From: Bact-08 sp964533215
GTDB lineage: Bacteria; Bacteroidota; Bacteroidia; Bacteroidales; UBA932
Assembly: GCA_964533215.1 (NCBI GenBank)
Contig: CAZHLJ010000001.1
Coordinates: 496,001-560,000, forward strand
DNA: 64,000 bases
Direction of reading: 5' to 3'
The translations under genes were made by a program, and so were the position numbers. Below the pieces are notes generated by a model that was not told where the DNA came from, searched no databases, and saw only the letters and a program-made list of their open reading frames with translations. Shown piece after piece: positions 27,154 to 36,201 of the stretch (the stretch's first letter is position 1; each line of letters opens with the position of its first letter).

Positions 27154-28272
27154 TTATTTCTGTTCAGCTTTATACTTTGCCAATGCATCCTGGTATTCCT
27201 TAATAGTGTTGGCGTTGATTGTGCCTTGGAATTCCCCTTTGGCAATGGCTTCATTCCCTGTTTCAATAGCCCTCTCTTCGTAAGTAATAGCATTTGTCAG
27301 ATCTTTCATCTTAAAGCAACTTTGTGCCATAAGATGATATATCATTGGTTTTAAAGAGCCTGGATTAGAAACGGCTTCGGTGAAAAATTCTACTGCAATC
27401 TGATATGCCTCCATAGGAAGTCCATCCTTCTTTGTGATGAAATCAGCAATAGCTGCTCCAACAGAAGGATTTTCCTTACGCCATTCTTTTGCATACGCAA
27501 TGGCTTCAGGTACATTATAACTAAGTAAGGTGGTGAACTTAAGATGACAAACGACTAGCTTAAACTCAGGGTCAATTGTAACCATGGCGTTATCGATAGC
27601 GTTAAGGGCAGTTGAATAATCCTTTGCAGCAACAGCATCGGTAATAGTCTTGTTTAAAGCCATCAATGGTGCTAACTTATCTTGCATCTTGTTGGTCTCC
27701 TCATTGAATGCCTTAGCATTGCTCGCCATGTCGTAAGTGCCGGCAAATACCTCCTCAAGGATTTTGTCAAGCTTTATAGGATGTCCAATCCATATAATCT
27801 TGCCATCTTTAATAAGGAATGTCGCCGGAATCCCTCCTTGGCCGGAAGCGGTCATCCATTTGTTGACCATGTATAGATCGTTGTTGTCCATGGCAATATT
27901 ATAGGCCATTTTGTCGCCCATGCTGGAAACAAATTCCTTAAGTGATGGAAGGAAAGTTTCGTAAAGTTTTCCCTCAAACCCTTTTTCCCAAACATCCACT
28001 CCAATAAAAGTTACCTTACCCTCATATTGCTTTGCCAACTCAGAAAGATGTGGCATAGCAGCCTTGCATGGTCCACACCAGGTTGCCCAGAATTCCACAA
28101 CATAAATTTTATCTTTGGCAAGATTCTCTATAGGTGTACCCTTTATCCAATTTACTCTAAGTTCGGGCGCCGGATCACCAATTCTAAGTGTTATGGCGGA
28201 TGTTTGCCCGAAACTGTATGCAGCAAAACAAATCGCTGACATTGTTAAAAAGCTTTGTCTCAAAATTTTCAT
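27154..28272 (-). CDS. TlpA-like thioredoxin protein (locus B)
   Basis: This encodes 372 residues from the ATG at 28272, chosen because it opens directly with a signal peptide (MKILRQSFLTMSAICFAAYSFGQ); a longer frame to 28323 would precede this with a poor leader overlapping a hairpin. The thioredoxin site is VVEFWATWCGPCKAAMPHL near residues 65-85, and GQGGIPATFLI holds the cis-Pro. The C-terminal half has TPR-like helices. This reverses the order seen in locus A, where the helical part comes first. Confidence 0.86.
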   Translation of the reverse strand: MKILRQSFLTMSAICFAAYSFGQTSAITLRIGDPAPELRVNWIKGTPIENLAKDKIYVVEFWATWCGPCKAAMPHLSELAKQYEGKVTFIGVDVWEKGFEGKLYETFLPSLKEFVSSMGDKMAYNIAMDNNDLYMVNKWMTASGQGGIPATFLIKDGKIIWIGHPIKLDKILEEVFAGTYDMASNAKAFNEETNKMQDKLAPLMALNKTITDAVAAKDYSTALNAIDNAMVTIDPEFKLVVCHLKFTTLLSYNVPEAIAYAKEWRKENPSVGAAIADFITKKDGLPMEAYQIAVEFFTEAVSNPGSLKPMIYHLMAQSCFKMKDLTNAITYEERAIETGNEAIAKGEFQGTINANTIKEYQDALAKYKAEQK

Positions 28273-28293
28273 AAAAATTAGATTTTTAAAATT

Positions 28294-28321
28294 GAGGCTG
28301 ACCAATATTTTAGTCAGCCTC
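28294..28321 (-). promoter_or_regulatory. Intercistronic hairpin between susD-like and tlpA-like genes
   Basis: GAGGCTGAC and GTCAGCCTC form a perfect 9-bp stem with a 10-base loop in the 75-bp gap between two co-directional genes. A strong T run is missing right after the stem on the minus strand, so it may be a partial terminator or an mRNA-stabilising structure that raises SusCD output over the thioredoxin genes. Confidence 0.55.
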
Positions 28322-28347
28322 ATTAATTTACTATTTGTTCTTTTTTG

Positions 28348-29793
28348 TTATTGCTTGTAATTCTGCGGAAGTAGATTTGGATTGTTATTTATTGCATTTG
28401 CAGGGAAAGGGAATATCCACAGCTTGGAATCAGGTTTGAGTTCATATAGTTTCCCTCCGATGGTCCTTGATAGTGTCTGTTTATAATCATCAAAAAGGTT
28501 CCAACGTTTTTTGTTAATGAAGTTGTGGAAAGTGTAAATATTCTCTCCGTGGGCAGTCTGTTTGAGACGGAATATAGCATCAGCCTTATTATTTACGGCT
28601 CCTTTAAGCGGAGCATATTTTGCAGGATCGATACGGTTTATTCTTATTGCATCCAAAGCCTCCATACCTGCACTGAAATTACCTTTACGTATTTCTGCCT
28701 CTGCAACTATCAGATACAACTGTGTTGTCTTTACTCCTGAAGCGTTCCAGCCAGAATTGAGGTCATAAGTAAATGTGTAGTCCAATCCTATATATGATGA
28801 TCCCATACCCATTAAATTGTCGTACATCAGACGGTCCGTAGACATTTTGTCGCGGCTTGCATGTCCCGCTTCAAATGCATTCCATGCTTCAGGTGTAATT
28901 GCATTGAAGAACTCAAGCCCATAAGTATAGAAGAGGTCCTCTTCACATTTCAAATGTGGGCGTAATACTACCGGATACGTTCCTCCAAGTATGTAACCAG
29001 TGAGTGTGGAAAGCATTTGATTATAATTATTTATCTTGTTGTTAATTGCTAAAGCCTGTTTTGCCGCCGTCTCAGCTTCATCGAATTTCTGCATGTTCAT
29101 AAGTGTTAATGCTTTTACTGCATATGCACAAGGTTTGCTCATACGCATACGGTTGACCGCTACTACAGGTAAAGCATTAATTTGGATTGCCTCATCAAGA
29201 TCTGCAATAATATTGTCATAAACTTCTTTTACAGTAGCTTTTTTCGTTGGAATACTGATATCCCAATCTTCAGTTAAATACGGAATTGCCGGATCATTAG
29301 CAGCCGTTGCCGGATTATAGGCTTTTGCAAATTTGTTTACCAAGATATAGTGGTAATATGCACGTAGTACCAAAGCCTCGCATTTTAGCTGATTTTTAAC
29401 AGATTCAGGACCAGTTGCATCACCTACACGTGATAGAATTGCATTTGAGATTTTTCCTATTATACCATAAGATGTTGAGTAGGTGTTATCGGACGTGGTA
29501 AGTTCTGCCAGTTTATCAATATTTGCCTCATCCCATGAGATTATAATTGCAGATTTAGTCTTAACTGGTTTATTGAGTAATGTCGGTACATTTTCGAATA
29601 TAGATAAAATATCGCCGGCCATTTGACGCATATCATCATCATCTAATGTAAATTGATTGTTGAGAAGCATTTCCAGCTGGTCGGTTGTTGCAAGCAAATT
29701 CTTCCCTTTAGGCTGCACATCGGTAAATTTAGAGCATGAGCCAGTGGCAAGTAGTGATGCTCCTATAAGGATGCTGTATATAACTTTTTTCAT
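28348..29793 (-). CDS. SusD/RagB-family lipoprotein (locus B)
   Basis: This encodes 481 residues from MKKVIYSILIGASLL at 29793; the frame extends four codons further to 29805 but the signal peptide fits the inner start. Lipobox TGSC followed by SKFTDVQPKG. Typical SusD architecture with helical TPR region (EALVLRAYYHYILVNKFAKAYNP) and C-terminal IFPFPANAINNNPNLLPQN. It is preceded closely by the SusC-type gene. Confidence 0.9.
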   Translation of the reverse strand: MKKVIYSILIGASLLATGSCSKFTDVQPKGKNLLATTDQLEMLLNNQFTLDDDDMRQMAGDILSIFENVPTLLNKPVKTKSAIIISWDEANIDKLAELTTSDNTYSTSYGIIGKISNAILSRVGDATGPESVKNQLKCEALVLRAYYHYILVNKFAKAYNPATAANDPAIPYLTEDWDISIPTKKATVKEVYDNIIADLDEAIQINALPVVAVNRMRMSKPCAYAVKALTLMNMQKFDEAETAAKQALAINNKINNYNQMLSTLTGYILGGTYPVVLRPHLKCEEDLFYTYGLEFFNAITPEAWNAFEAGHASRDKMSTDRLMYDNLMGMGSSYIGLDYTFTYDLNSGWNASGVKTTQLYLIVAEAEIRKGNFSAGMEALDAIRINRIDPAKYAPLKGAVNNKADAIFRLKQTAHGENIYTFHNFINKKRWNLFDDYKQTLSRTIGGKLYELKPDSKLWIFPFPANAINNNPNLLPQNYKQ

Positions 29794-29806
29794 TTCTCTG
29801 TTCATT

Positions 29807-32800
29807 TTATAAATTAATGTTCACTCCAAAGATGTAAGAGCTTGGATTGCGTATTCCTAAGGTTTCAGGATCGACACCTACGTCGTTCTTTATCCATAGA
29901 TATTTTGGATTATCAATCTGGAAACGAAGGCTCAGACGATTAATCCCTATCCCTTTAAACCATTTTTCTGGCAAATCATATCCAAAAACAATATTGCGGA
30001 TCTTCAGAAATGCTGCGTCCCTCACTGAAATATCTGAATATCCCGGCTCACTTCCAAGAGAGGTAGACCCATAACGGCCTATACCAGGTGTGTTGGTTGG
30101 ATTTTCCGGAGTCCAGGCTTTGAGGAAATAACTAGCTATAGTAGAGTAAGGCGCGCCGAAAGTTTCACCCTCTGCAAGGGCTCGCATCTTGTGACCTCCA
30201 TAATATGCCATCATAACATTAAGAGAGAATCCTCTCCATGCAAAACGGTTCTCGAAACCCGCTACAACCTTTGGTTCACTTTGTCCTGAGTACTCCATTA
30301 TACTGATACTTTTGCTTTGTGCACTATGGGTTTTGCCTCCATTTTCTATGTACCATAATGTCTGACCTTTCTGTCCGGGTTCATTGCTGATACCTGCAAA
30401 CCTCCAAGACCACATTGCGCTGGTAGGATAACCAACCCTATAAGGATTACTTAGTAATTGATATGCCATTGTAGATGGATTCTCTACATCGGTTACCTCG
30501 TTTTGGTTGTAAGAGAAGGTTAAGCCTGTGGTCCAACTGAAGCTTCCGGGTTTGAGTTCTCGGAACCAATCATAAGTCGCTGCTATCTCAATCCCTTTGT
30601 TGCGCATACTTGCCATATTTACGAACATAGAGGTGAACCCAGAAGAGGGGTCAAGAGTTTTGTTCGAGAAAATATCTTTTCCCACTTTGTTGTATAAATC
30701 GAGTGATCCGCGTAAACGATTATCCATAAGAGAGTAATCGATACCGATATTGGTAGTTCTGCTCTGTTCCCATTTAAGATTAGGATTTGCAGGACTTTCA
30801 ACAACACCATAAGGAAGGTTGGTGTACTGGTTCATACCTGTTGATGTTGCTGTCATATAACTTGTGGCTCCCTGATATATATTACCGGTTACACCATAGC
30901 TGACACGCAATTTTAAGAAGTTGATCCATTCAATATCTTTCATAAACGATTCATTGTGAATGTTCCATCCTGCGCCTACCGACCAGAGCGGCTTGCCGCG
31001 GAACTTGGAGTTCAATCCATAGACATCGGCATAGTCTTTACGGAAAGAGCCGAACAGGTTGTATTTTTCATCATAAGTATAGGTGAAATTTGCATATCCT
31101 GACCCATATCGGTGAAACTGTTCAACTATGATTCCCATTCCGTCACGGAGATATGGGTTGAAAGCAAACTGGCTTGCAGGGTAACCGCCTGTACTGGCCA
31201 TGTAGTAAGGGCTATTTCTCAAAAGGCTTAAAGCGCCAAAGTCAACAGTGTGGGTGGAGCTGTTTTGTAGCTGTTCATCATAACCTAAAATCAATGATTT
31301 GGTTCCATTGTACTTGGTTTCACGAAATTCAAGACCGGCCAGTACCGATATTGCGTGTTTGCCGAAAGATCTTGAATAGTCAATCTGTCCTCGTGCTGTC
31401 CAATATCTACCGTCTGTGTTTGTTGTGCGTAACATACCGCCGGAACGTGGAGTAAGATATGTTATCTTCCCATTATCCAATTTAGTAAATGCATTTCTTA
31501 TTGTACGTGCTACGTGGCTTTCAGCATTGGCATTCCAGCTAGTGGTGATATGTTCATTTTCATATATGTACTGAACATTAGCAGTGAGTCCTTTGATTAT
31601 CTTGAAAAGCAGGTTGCCATGATAACGAGTATTCTGACGATCAGTAGTTTGTACGTTATTGTAGAATTCATCCTTTATATTCACTCCAAGGTCGTACAGG
31701 CCTTCAGCACCTTTACTGCTCCAGTACTGATTCCCATTATACCAGTAATAGTATGGCTTGTCAGTACCATCAATATTGTAGAGGCTTTCGTATGCAGGGT
31801 GGGCCCATGGATTTGCATGGCTTGAGTTATAGTCATACCCGGCCTCCTTTGTTTTTCCGTATATACCGTTAATTCCAATAGTAGCCGTCAGCCAAGGGGC
31901 AACGTCATAACTTCCTTTATAATTGATGTTCAATTGGTTTTGTCCGGCATTTATAATCCCGCTGTTATCAGTCTTATAGTTGAAAGTAAGGTTGCTTTGG
32001 AATTTATCGGAGCTGCTGCGCAAAGAAAGATTGTACTGTTGTCTCACCTGTCGCTGATAGATAGCGTCACCATATTCACCTGCAAAGTTGTTTTTCTTTA
32101 AACCATTAAGAACAGTGTTCAACTGATCACGGTTAATTTGCCCTTTTGCCAGTTGATAATATGCATACTGGATAGGTGATATACCGCTTGATCCATTATT
32201 AATGCTTGATTCGGCAGATTTTATAGGATTTGAAACCTCTCCGTTGTTATTGAAGAAATAGTAGTCATAATAGTCAGACTCAACTTTTACCTGCTGCTCG
32301 GCATTCATGTAAAAATTATCTGCATAGTTCATATTCTTTTTGTCAAATATTGAGAGATTGGTTGAAAAGTCAATGTCAATTTTGCCTTTTTTCTTTGCGT
32401 TTTTTGTTGAAATTACAATAATACCGTTTGAAGCGCGCGCACCGTAAATAGCTGTTGAGGCTGCATCCTTCAATACGTTCACGCTCTCAATGTCATAAGG
32501 GTTCAGATCCTCTATCTTGCCTTCTATAGGCATACCATCTACAACCAGCAATGGATTGGTTGCTGCGTAAAGAGAACTAGTACCGCGGATGGTAGTCTTG
32601 CCGCCATAAGTGCTCAAACCGGCCACACGTCCTTCCAGGTTGTTCAGTATATTGGAGGTATAGCGCTCGTCAATTTTAGAGGCAGAGATTGAAGAGATGG
32701 CGCCTGTAACCTTACTTTTGGACATACTCTGATATCCGGTCACAACAACATCCCCTAGCGACTTTACATCCGTTTTCAATAGAGCATTGATTGATACGCT

Positions 32801-33328
32801 TTTACCTACCTGAGCTGTAAAGCTCTCCATTCCTACCAATTGAAACAGGATTTTGTCTCCTTCAGCAGCCTCTATTGTGTATTTTCCGTCTAAGTCGCTT
32901 ATCGTAAATTTTTTGTTGTTTTCATTCTTTACGGCTACTCCGACAAGAGGCTCTCCTCTGTCATCAGTTATTCTCCCGTTTATCATAGAACGTTTCCCAT
33001 CGCTCTGCCTGTTGATTGAAGCGGGAGAGAGGGCAACATTCTTGTCGGTGATTTTGTAGCTGATCTCTCTCTTTGTGAGCAGCTCATCCAATACTGATTC
33101 AATCTTGGCATTGGTGCAGTTGAAAGTCACAAGAATGCTCATCTTTTCTTTCATAGCACTGGAATACACAAACTTGTATCCGGTGACTTTTGTAATTGTC
33201 TCGAGTGCCTTGTTCAGTGGCTGATTGTCAATCTTGATAGTGACATTTTGAGCCATAGCACCGAAGGAAATCGATAAAAGCATGATAATGACGATTATCT
33301 GCTTGTAAAAATTAGGTGTTTTTCTCAT
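29807..33328 (-). CDS. SusC/RagA-family TonB-dependent transporter with STN domain (locus B)
   Basis: This encodes 1173 residues. Signal peptide ending GAMAQ, STN domain (VTIKIDNQPLNKALETITKVTGYKFVYSS), carboxypeptidase-regulatory-like domain (INGRITDDRGEPLVGVAVKNENNKKFTISDLDGKYTIEA), plug (GDVVVTGYQSMSKSKVTGAISS; NVLKDAASTAIYGARASNGIIVI) and a barrel ending SYIFGVNINL. The N-terminal 200 residues are clearly similar to the locus A transporter, indicating duplication, while the barrels differ. It is controlled presumably by the FecR/sigma pair just upstream. Confidence 0.92.
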   Translation of the reverse strand: MRKTPNFYKQIIVIIMLLSISFGAMAQNVTIKIDNQPLNKALETITKVTGYKFVYSSAMKEKMSILVTFNCTNAKIESVLDELLTKREISYKITDKNVALSPASINRQSDGKRSMINGRITDDRGEPLVGVAVKNENNKKFTISDLDGKYTIEAAEGDKILFQLVGMESFTAQVGKSVSINALLKTDVKSLGDVVVTGYQSMSKSKVTGAISSISASKIDERYTSNILNNLEGRVAGLSTYGGKTTIRGTSSLYAATNPLLVVDGMPIEGKIEDLNPYDIESVNVLKDAASTAIYGARASNGIIVISTKNAKKKGKIDIDFSTNLSIFDKKNMNYADNFYMNAEQQVKVESDYYDYYFFNNNGEVSNPIKSAESSINNGSSGISPIQYAYYQLAKGQINRDQLNTVLNGLKKNNFAGEYGDAIYQRQVRQQYNLSLRSSSDKFQSNLTFNYKTDNSGIINAGQNQLNINYKGSYDVAPWLTATIGINGIYGKTKEAGYDYNSSHANPWAHPAYESLYNIDGTDKPYYYWYNGNQYWSSKGAEGLYDLGVNIKDEFYNNVQTTDRQNTRYHGNLLFKIIKGLTANVQYIYENEHITTSWNANAESHVARTIRNAFTKLDNGKITYLTPRSGGMLRTTNTDGRYWTARGQIDYSRSFGKHAISVLAGLEFRETKYNGTKSLILGYDEQLQNSSTHTVDFGALSLLRNSPYYMASTGGYPASQFAFNPYLRDGMGIIVEQFHRYGSGYANFTYTYDEKYNLFGSFRKDYADVYGLNSKFRGKPLWSVGAGWNIHNESFMKDIEWINFLKLRVSYGVTGNIYQGATSYMTATSTGMNQYTNLPYGVVESPANPNLKWEQSRTTNIGIDYSLMDNRLRGSLDLYNKVGKDIFSNKTLDPSSGFTSMFVNMASMRNKGIEIAATYDWFRELKPGSFSWTTGLTFSYNQNEVTDVENPSTMAYQLLSNPYRVGYPTSAMWSWRFAGISNEPGQKGQTLWYIENGGKTHSAQSKSISIMEYSGQSEPKVVAGFENRFAWRGFSLNVMMAYYGGHKMRALAEGETFGAPYSTIASYFLKAWTPENPTNTPGIGRYGSTSLGSEPGYSDISVRDAAFLKIRNIVFGYDLPEKWFKGIGINRLSLRFQIDNPKYLWIKNDVGVDPETLGIRNPSSYIFGVNINL

Positions 33329-33411
33329 AGTTTAAATAATAATGGTATTTCATTACCAGCTATTACACGCAAGAGAAGAAAAAACCCTAAAGTGAAAAGT
33401 GAAAAAATGAT

Positions 33412-34473
33412 TTAGAGCTCTCGTTTCTCTATCACCACCTTGTTGCCTGTAATGTGATAATTGATAGGCATGGTAAATTTCATCAGTTCCATTATCTGGA
33501 CAATGGATTCTGAACCGAACTCGGCAGTGAATGTGTAGTCATAAAGTTGAGGGTCTTTTACAGTAATCTCAACTCCGTGCCATCTTGATAGCATCTTGCA
33601 CACCTCCTTGAGAGGCATTTGCATAAACAAGAGCTCTCCTCTGGTCCAGGCGGAGCATTTTACGGTATCTACATTGAACGAATGGACCGACTTGGTCTTC
33701 TCTCCGAATGTGAATGACTCTCCGGGCAGCATTTCAGCTTTCCGGGCAACTTTCCCGGCGGCTACAGTGTTCCTGTTCGTAATCTCTATTTTTCCGGAGA
33801 ATAGGGTGGCCTCTTCAAAGGTGTCGTCAACGTATGACTTGATATTGAATTTAGTGCCAAGAACCTTTATTTCCATTCCTTTAGGTGTTCTGACAATCAT
33901 TGGGGAGTCAGGATTTTTTGTTACGATAAAGTAGCCCTCACCCTCAAATTCGACAACTCTCTCATTTACGGCGAACTTCTCCGGATATGTGATTTTTGAG
34001 CAAGAGTTGAGCCACACTATGCTGCTGTCCGGGAGTACGATTTTACCTTTGACACCACTGTTTGTATAGTAAGTCTGGATTCCTTTGGCTTTTGGTGTGG
34101 CCAGTGCTGTGATTTCTGAGGTGCTTTGAGAGTTCGAATACTGTAAAAAATTTAACAGCAATGATATAAGTAATAATACAGATGCGGCGGCAGCAATGGT
34201 GTAGAGAATCTGTATTTTTCTGTTTTTATTATTTATATGCCCGATTTTATCGCTTCCAAAGGATATGATCTCATCGCTCAGCCGGTCAAGCTCCTCTTGC
34301 GGCATCTCGCCCTTAACGGCTCCACCATAGAGATCCTGAGCTGCATAGGTATTCAGCAATGATATATAATATTTCTCATTATCAGGTGATTGATCTATCC
34401 ACTTGATAACCTGATCTGCCTCATCAGTACTCGTCTTTCCCTGAATATGTCTTATTAATAATTCTTTGTTCAT
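33412..34473 (-). CDS. FecR-family anti-sigma factor (locus B)
   Basis: This encodes 353 residues. N-terminal cytoplasmic part with LIRHIQGKTSTDEADQVIKWIDQSPDNEKYY, one membrane helix near residues 88-108 (YTIAAAASVLLLISLLLNFL), FecR domain (GKIVLPDSSIVWLNSCSKITYPEKF) and DUF4974-like end (MLSRWHGVEITVKDPQLYDYTF). It is 38 bp downstream of the sigma factor and 83 bp upstream of the SusC gene, all on one strand: a complete cell-surface signalling cascade. Confidence 0.9.
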   Translation of the reverse strand: MNKELLIRHIQGKTSTDEADQVIKWIDQSPDNEKYYISLLNTYAAQDLYGGAVKGEMPQEELDRLSDEIISFGSDKIGHINNKNRKIQILYTIAAAASVLLLISLLLNFLQYSNSQSTSEITALATPKAKGIQTYYTNSGVKGKIVLPDSSIVWLNSCSKITYPEKFAVNERVVEFEGEGYFIVTKNPDSPMIVRTPKGMEIKVLGTKFNIKSYVDDTFEEATLFSGKIEITNRNTVAAGKVARKAEMLPGESFTFGEKTKSVHSFNVDTVKCSAWTRGELLFMQMPLKEVCKMLSRWHGVEITVKDPQLYDYTFTAEFGSESIVQIMELMKFTMPINYHITGNKVVIEKREL

Positions 34474-34511
34474 TGTTACCTACTATATTACAATAATCCC
34501 CATTATTTACC

Positions 34512-35075
34512 CTAAATCAGCCGCAAGAAAATCGCGATAAGCATAAATTCTTTCAGATTTTCACGCAACACCCTCAGTGCACTCATTAACCTGTACTCCA
34601 CTGTCTTGATCGAAACTTTCTGTTTTTCAGCTACTTCTGCGTTTTTGAGGCCATTGAACCTGCTCAGCAGGAATGTCTCTGCCGTGTTCGGATTCATCTG
34701 GCTCAGACTTTTGGTTATTTTGGACATGATGATATTTGCATCAACTCCACTTGCGATTGAACTTAAAGCTTTGTATGACAAATCCAGATCTCTCTGCTTG
34801 ATGTATGAAGAGTATTTGTTGATTACCATCTCCCTCCTGATCATATTAAAGGCTTTGTTCCTGGCTGTCATATAGAGGTAGGGCAGAGGTGAGACATTTT
34901 TGTCTACCGTGTCAAGATTCTCCCAAAATGATGTGAATGTATCTTGTGCGATATTTTCTGCATCAGCCTTGTCCCTGACATAATGAAAGAGATAAGAGAC
35001 AATCTTCTGATAATAGAGATTGAATGCCTCCTTGAAAAACTCTTCCTTTTTCTTTCTCTCTGACTTTCCGTCCAT
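34512..35075 (-). CDS. ECF-type RNA polymerase sigma factor (locus B)
   Basis: This encodes 187 residues. Region 2 in ADAENIAQDTFTSFWENLDTV and region 4 in FLLSRFNGLKNAEVAEKQKVSIKTVEYRLMSALRVLRENL. It is the head of the locus B operon. The relationship to the locus A sigma factor is evident in region 4 (FLLSRMKGLKN versus FLLSRFNGLKN), though the rest has drifted. Confidence 0.9.
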   Translation of the reverse strand: MDGKSERKKKEEFFKEAFNLYYQKIVSYLFHYVRDKADAENIAQDTFTSFWENLDTVDKNVSPLPYLYMTARNKAFNMIRREMVINKYSSYIKQRDLDLSYKALSSIASGVDANIIMSKITKSLSQMNPNTAETFLLSRFNGLKNAEVAEKQKVSIKTVEYRLMSALRVLRENLKEFMLIAIFLRLI

Positions 35076-35147
35076 ATTGCTTTCAAAGGTATATTTTTAT
35101 CAAGACATTACAAAAGAGTATGGGAACTGCCGGACCGGATTTTTATC

Positions 35148-35155
35148 TATATTTG
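35148..35155 (+). promoter_or_regulatory. Bacteroidetes -7 box (TATATTTG) for marC
   Basis: TATATTTG matches TAnnTTTG and ends 15 bp before the preferred start at 35171. An upstream ATG at 35120 would lie before this box, which argues for the inner start. Confidence 0.5.
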
Positions 35156-35170
35156 CAGAAAATATTGTCT

Positions 35171-35749
35171 ATGGTTTTTAGTTTTAAGGAGACTTTCAGC
35201 GCATTCATTGTCATGTTTGCGGTCATTGATATTCTGGGTTCTCTTCCGATCATTATCGGGCTAAAGGAGAATAACAAGAACGTCAGCCCAATAAAAGCCT
35301 CTGTGATCTCTTTTGTTGTCCTAGTGCTCTTTCTTTTTCTAGGACAGGCACTTTTGGGGCTTTTCGGAGTGGATATATCATCATTTGCAGTTGCTGGTGG
35401 TGTTATACTTCTTGTGATGGCAGCCGAGATGATATTCGGGATTCAGGTCTTCAAGGAAGACGGTCCCTCTTCTTCCGCTACCATTGTACCGGTTGTCTTT
35501 CCCCTTATTGCCGGGGCAGCAGCTTTAACGACTCTTTTGTCGCTTAGGGCTGAATATGAGGCAATCAATATCATTATAGCTCTTTTTCTTAATATGTGTT
35601 TTGTCTATTTTGTGCTAAACAATCTGGATTTTATATCAAAGAAAGTTGGTAAAGGTGGAATATATGTGATGAGAAAATTTTTCGGCATTATTCTTTTGGC
35701 AATTTCTGTAAAACTTATTGCCTCAAATCTTCATTCATTGCTTTCTTGA
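35171..35749 (+). CDS. MarC-family integral membrane protein
   Basis: This encodes 192 residues from ATG 35171. About six hydrophobic helices; MarC/UPF0056 features are FAVIDILGSLPIIIGL near the N-terminus, VAGGVILLVMAAEMIFG, and VVFPLIAGAAALTTLLSL. The function of the family is unclear despite the old name (multiple antibiotic resistance); it is a polytopic inner-membrane protein. It stands alone between the sigma factor of locus B (divergent) and the foldback element. Confidence 0.88.
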   Translation: MVFSFKETFSAFIVMFAVIDILGSLPIIIGLKENNKNVSPIKASVISFVVLVLFLFLGQALLGLFGVDISSFAVAGGVILLVMAAEMIFGIQVFKEDGPSSSATIVPVVFPLIAGAAALTTLLSLRAEYEAINIIIALFLNMCFVYFVLNNLDFISKKVGKGGIYVMRKFFGIILLAISVKLIASNLHSLLS

Positions 35750-35761
35750 TAAGGATAAAAT

Positions 35762-36077
35762 GGAAAAGCAGGTGAAGCCGTAAATTTCCAGTGGAGGCAA
35801 AAGTCTGGTTTGTTTTCAGTCTAGGTGTGGATTTTCTGATGCTGCACCGGGTTTACCCACTTAAAGTTCTCTCCGCTGAAAATCAAAGGCAGCCCCGATA
35901 TTGTGCTTTTGCGTATCGGCTCACGGGTCTGCTACTCGATTTTCTTAAGCTACGCTCACTTAGTGGGTGCCCAAACCCTCCCATGCAAGCATCCTTCAAA
36001 TTCCACACCTAGATCTGCTTTGTCCACACTTTTGCTTAAATATGATTTTTAACCTAATCTGCTCCACCTGCTTTTCC
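35762..36077. repeat. Long imperfect palindrome (foldback element, about 316 bp)
   Basis: The ends GGAAAAGCAGGTG (35762-35774) and CACCTGCTTTTCC (36065-36077) are perfect inverted copies. Inside, CTAGGTGTGGA (35821-35831) matches TCCACACCTAG (36002-36012), GGGTTTaCCCACT (35849-35861) matches AGTGGGTgcccAAACCC (35962-35978), and CCGATA/TATCGG (35895-35919) makes the apex. All pairs share nearly the same centre, so the whole element could fold into one long hairpin. No gene is seen inside. It fills most of the 450-bp gap before rplC. It could be a non-autonomous mobile element (MITE-like) or a structured RNA; no target-site duplication is obvious. Confidence 0.7.
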
Positions 36078-36111
36078 CTTTGATCTCTCGATCATTTTTT
36101 GGTGTTACCTA

Positions 36112-36141
36112 TTGCATTTACAAGAAATTATCGTATATTTG
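36112..36141 (+). promoter_or_regulatory. Promoter of the ribosomal protein cluster
   Basis: TTG at 36112-36114 and TATATTTG at 36134-36141 are spaced by 19 bp, a full match to the Bacteroidetes housekeeping pattern. It lies 60 bp before rplC, showing that this truncated cluster starts its own transcript here. Confidence 0.75.
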
Positions 36142-36201
36142 CAGCCCGCAAATTTTATGCGGAATTGATTAATTTATTAATAAACACCAAATTAACAACC
36201 A

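Noticed and set aside
35791..36012. 73-residue plus-strand frame in the marC-rplC gap
   Set aside because: It lies wholly in the foldback element; its composition follows the inverted repeats and no start signal is seen.
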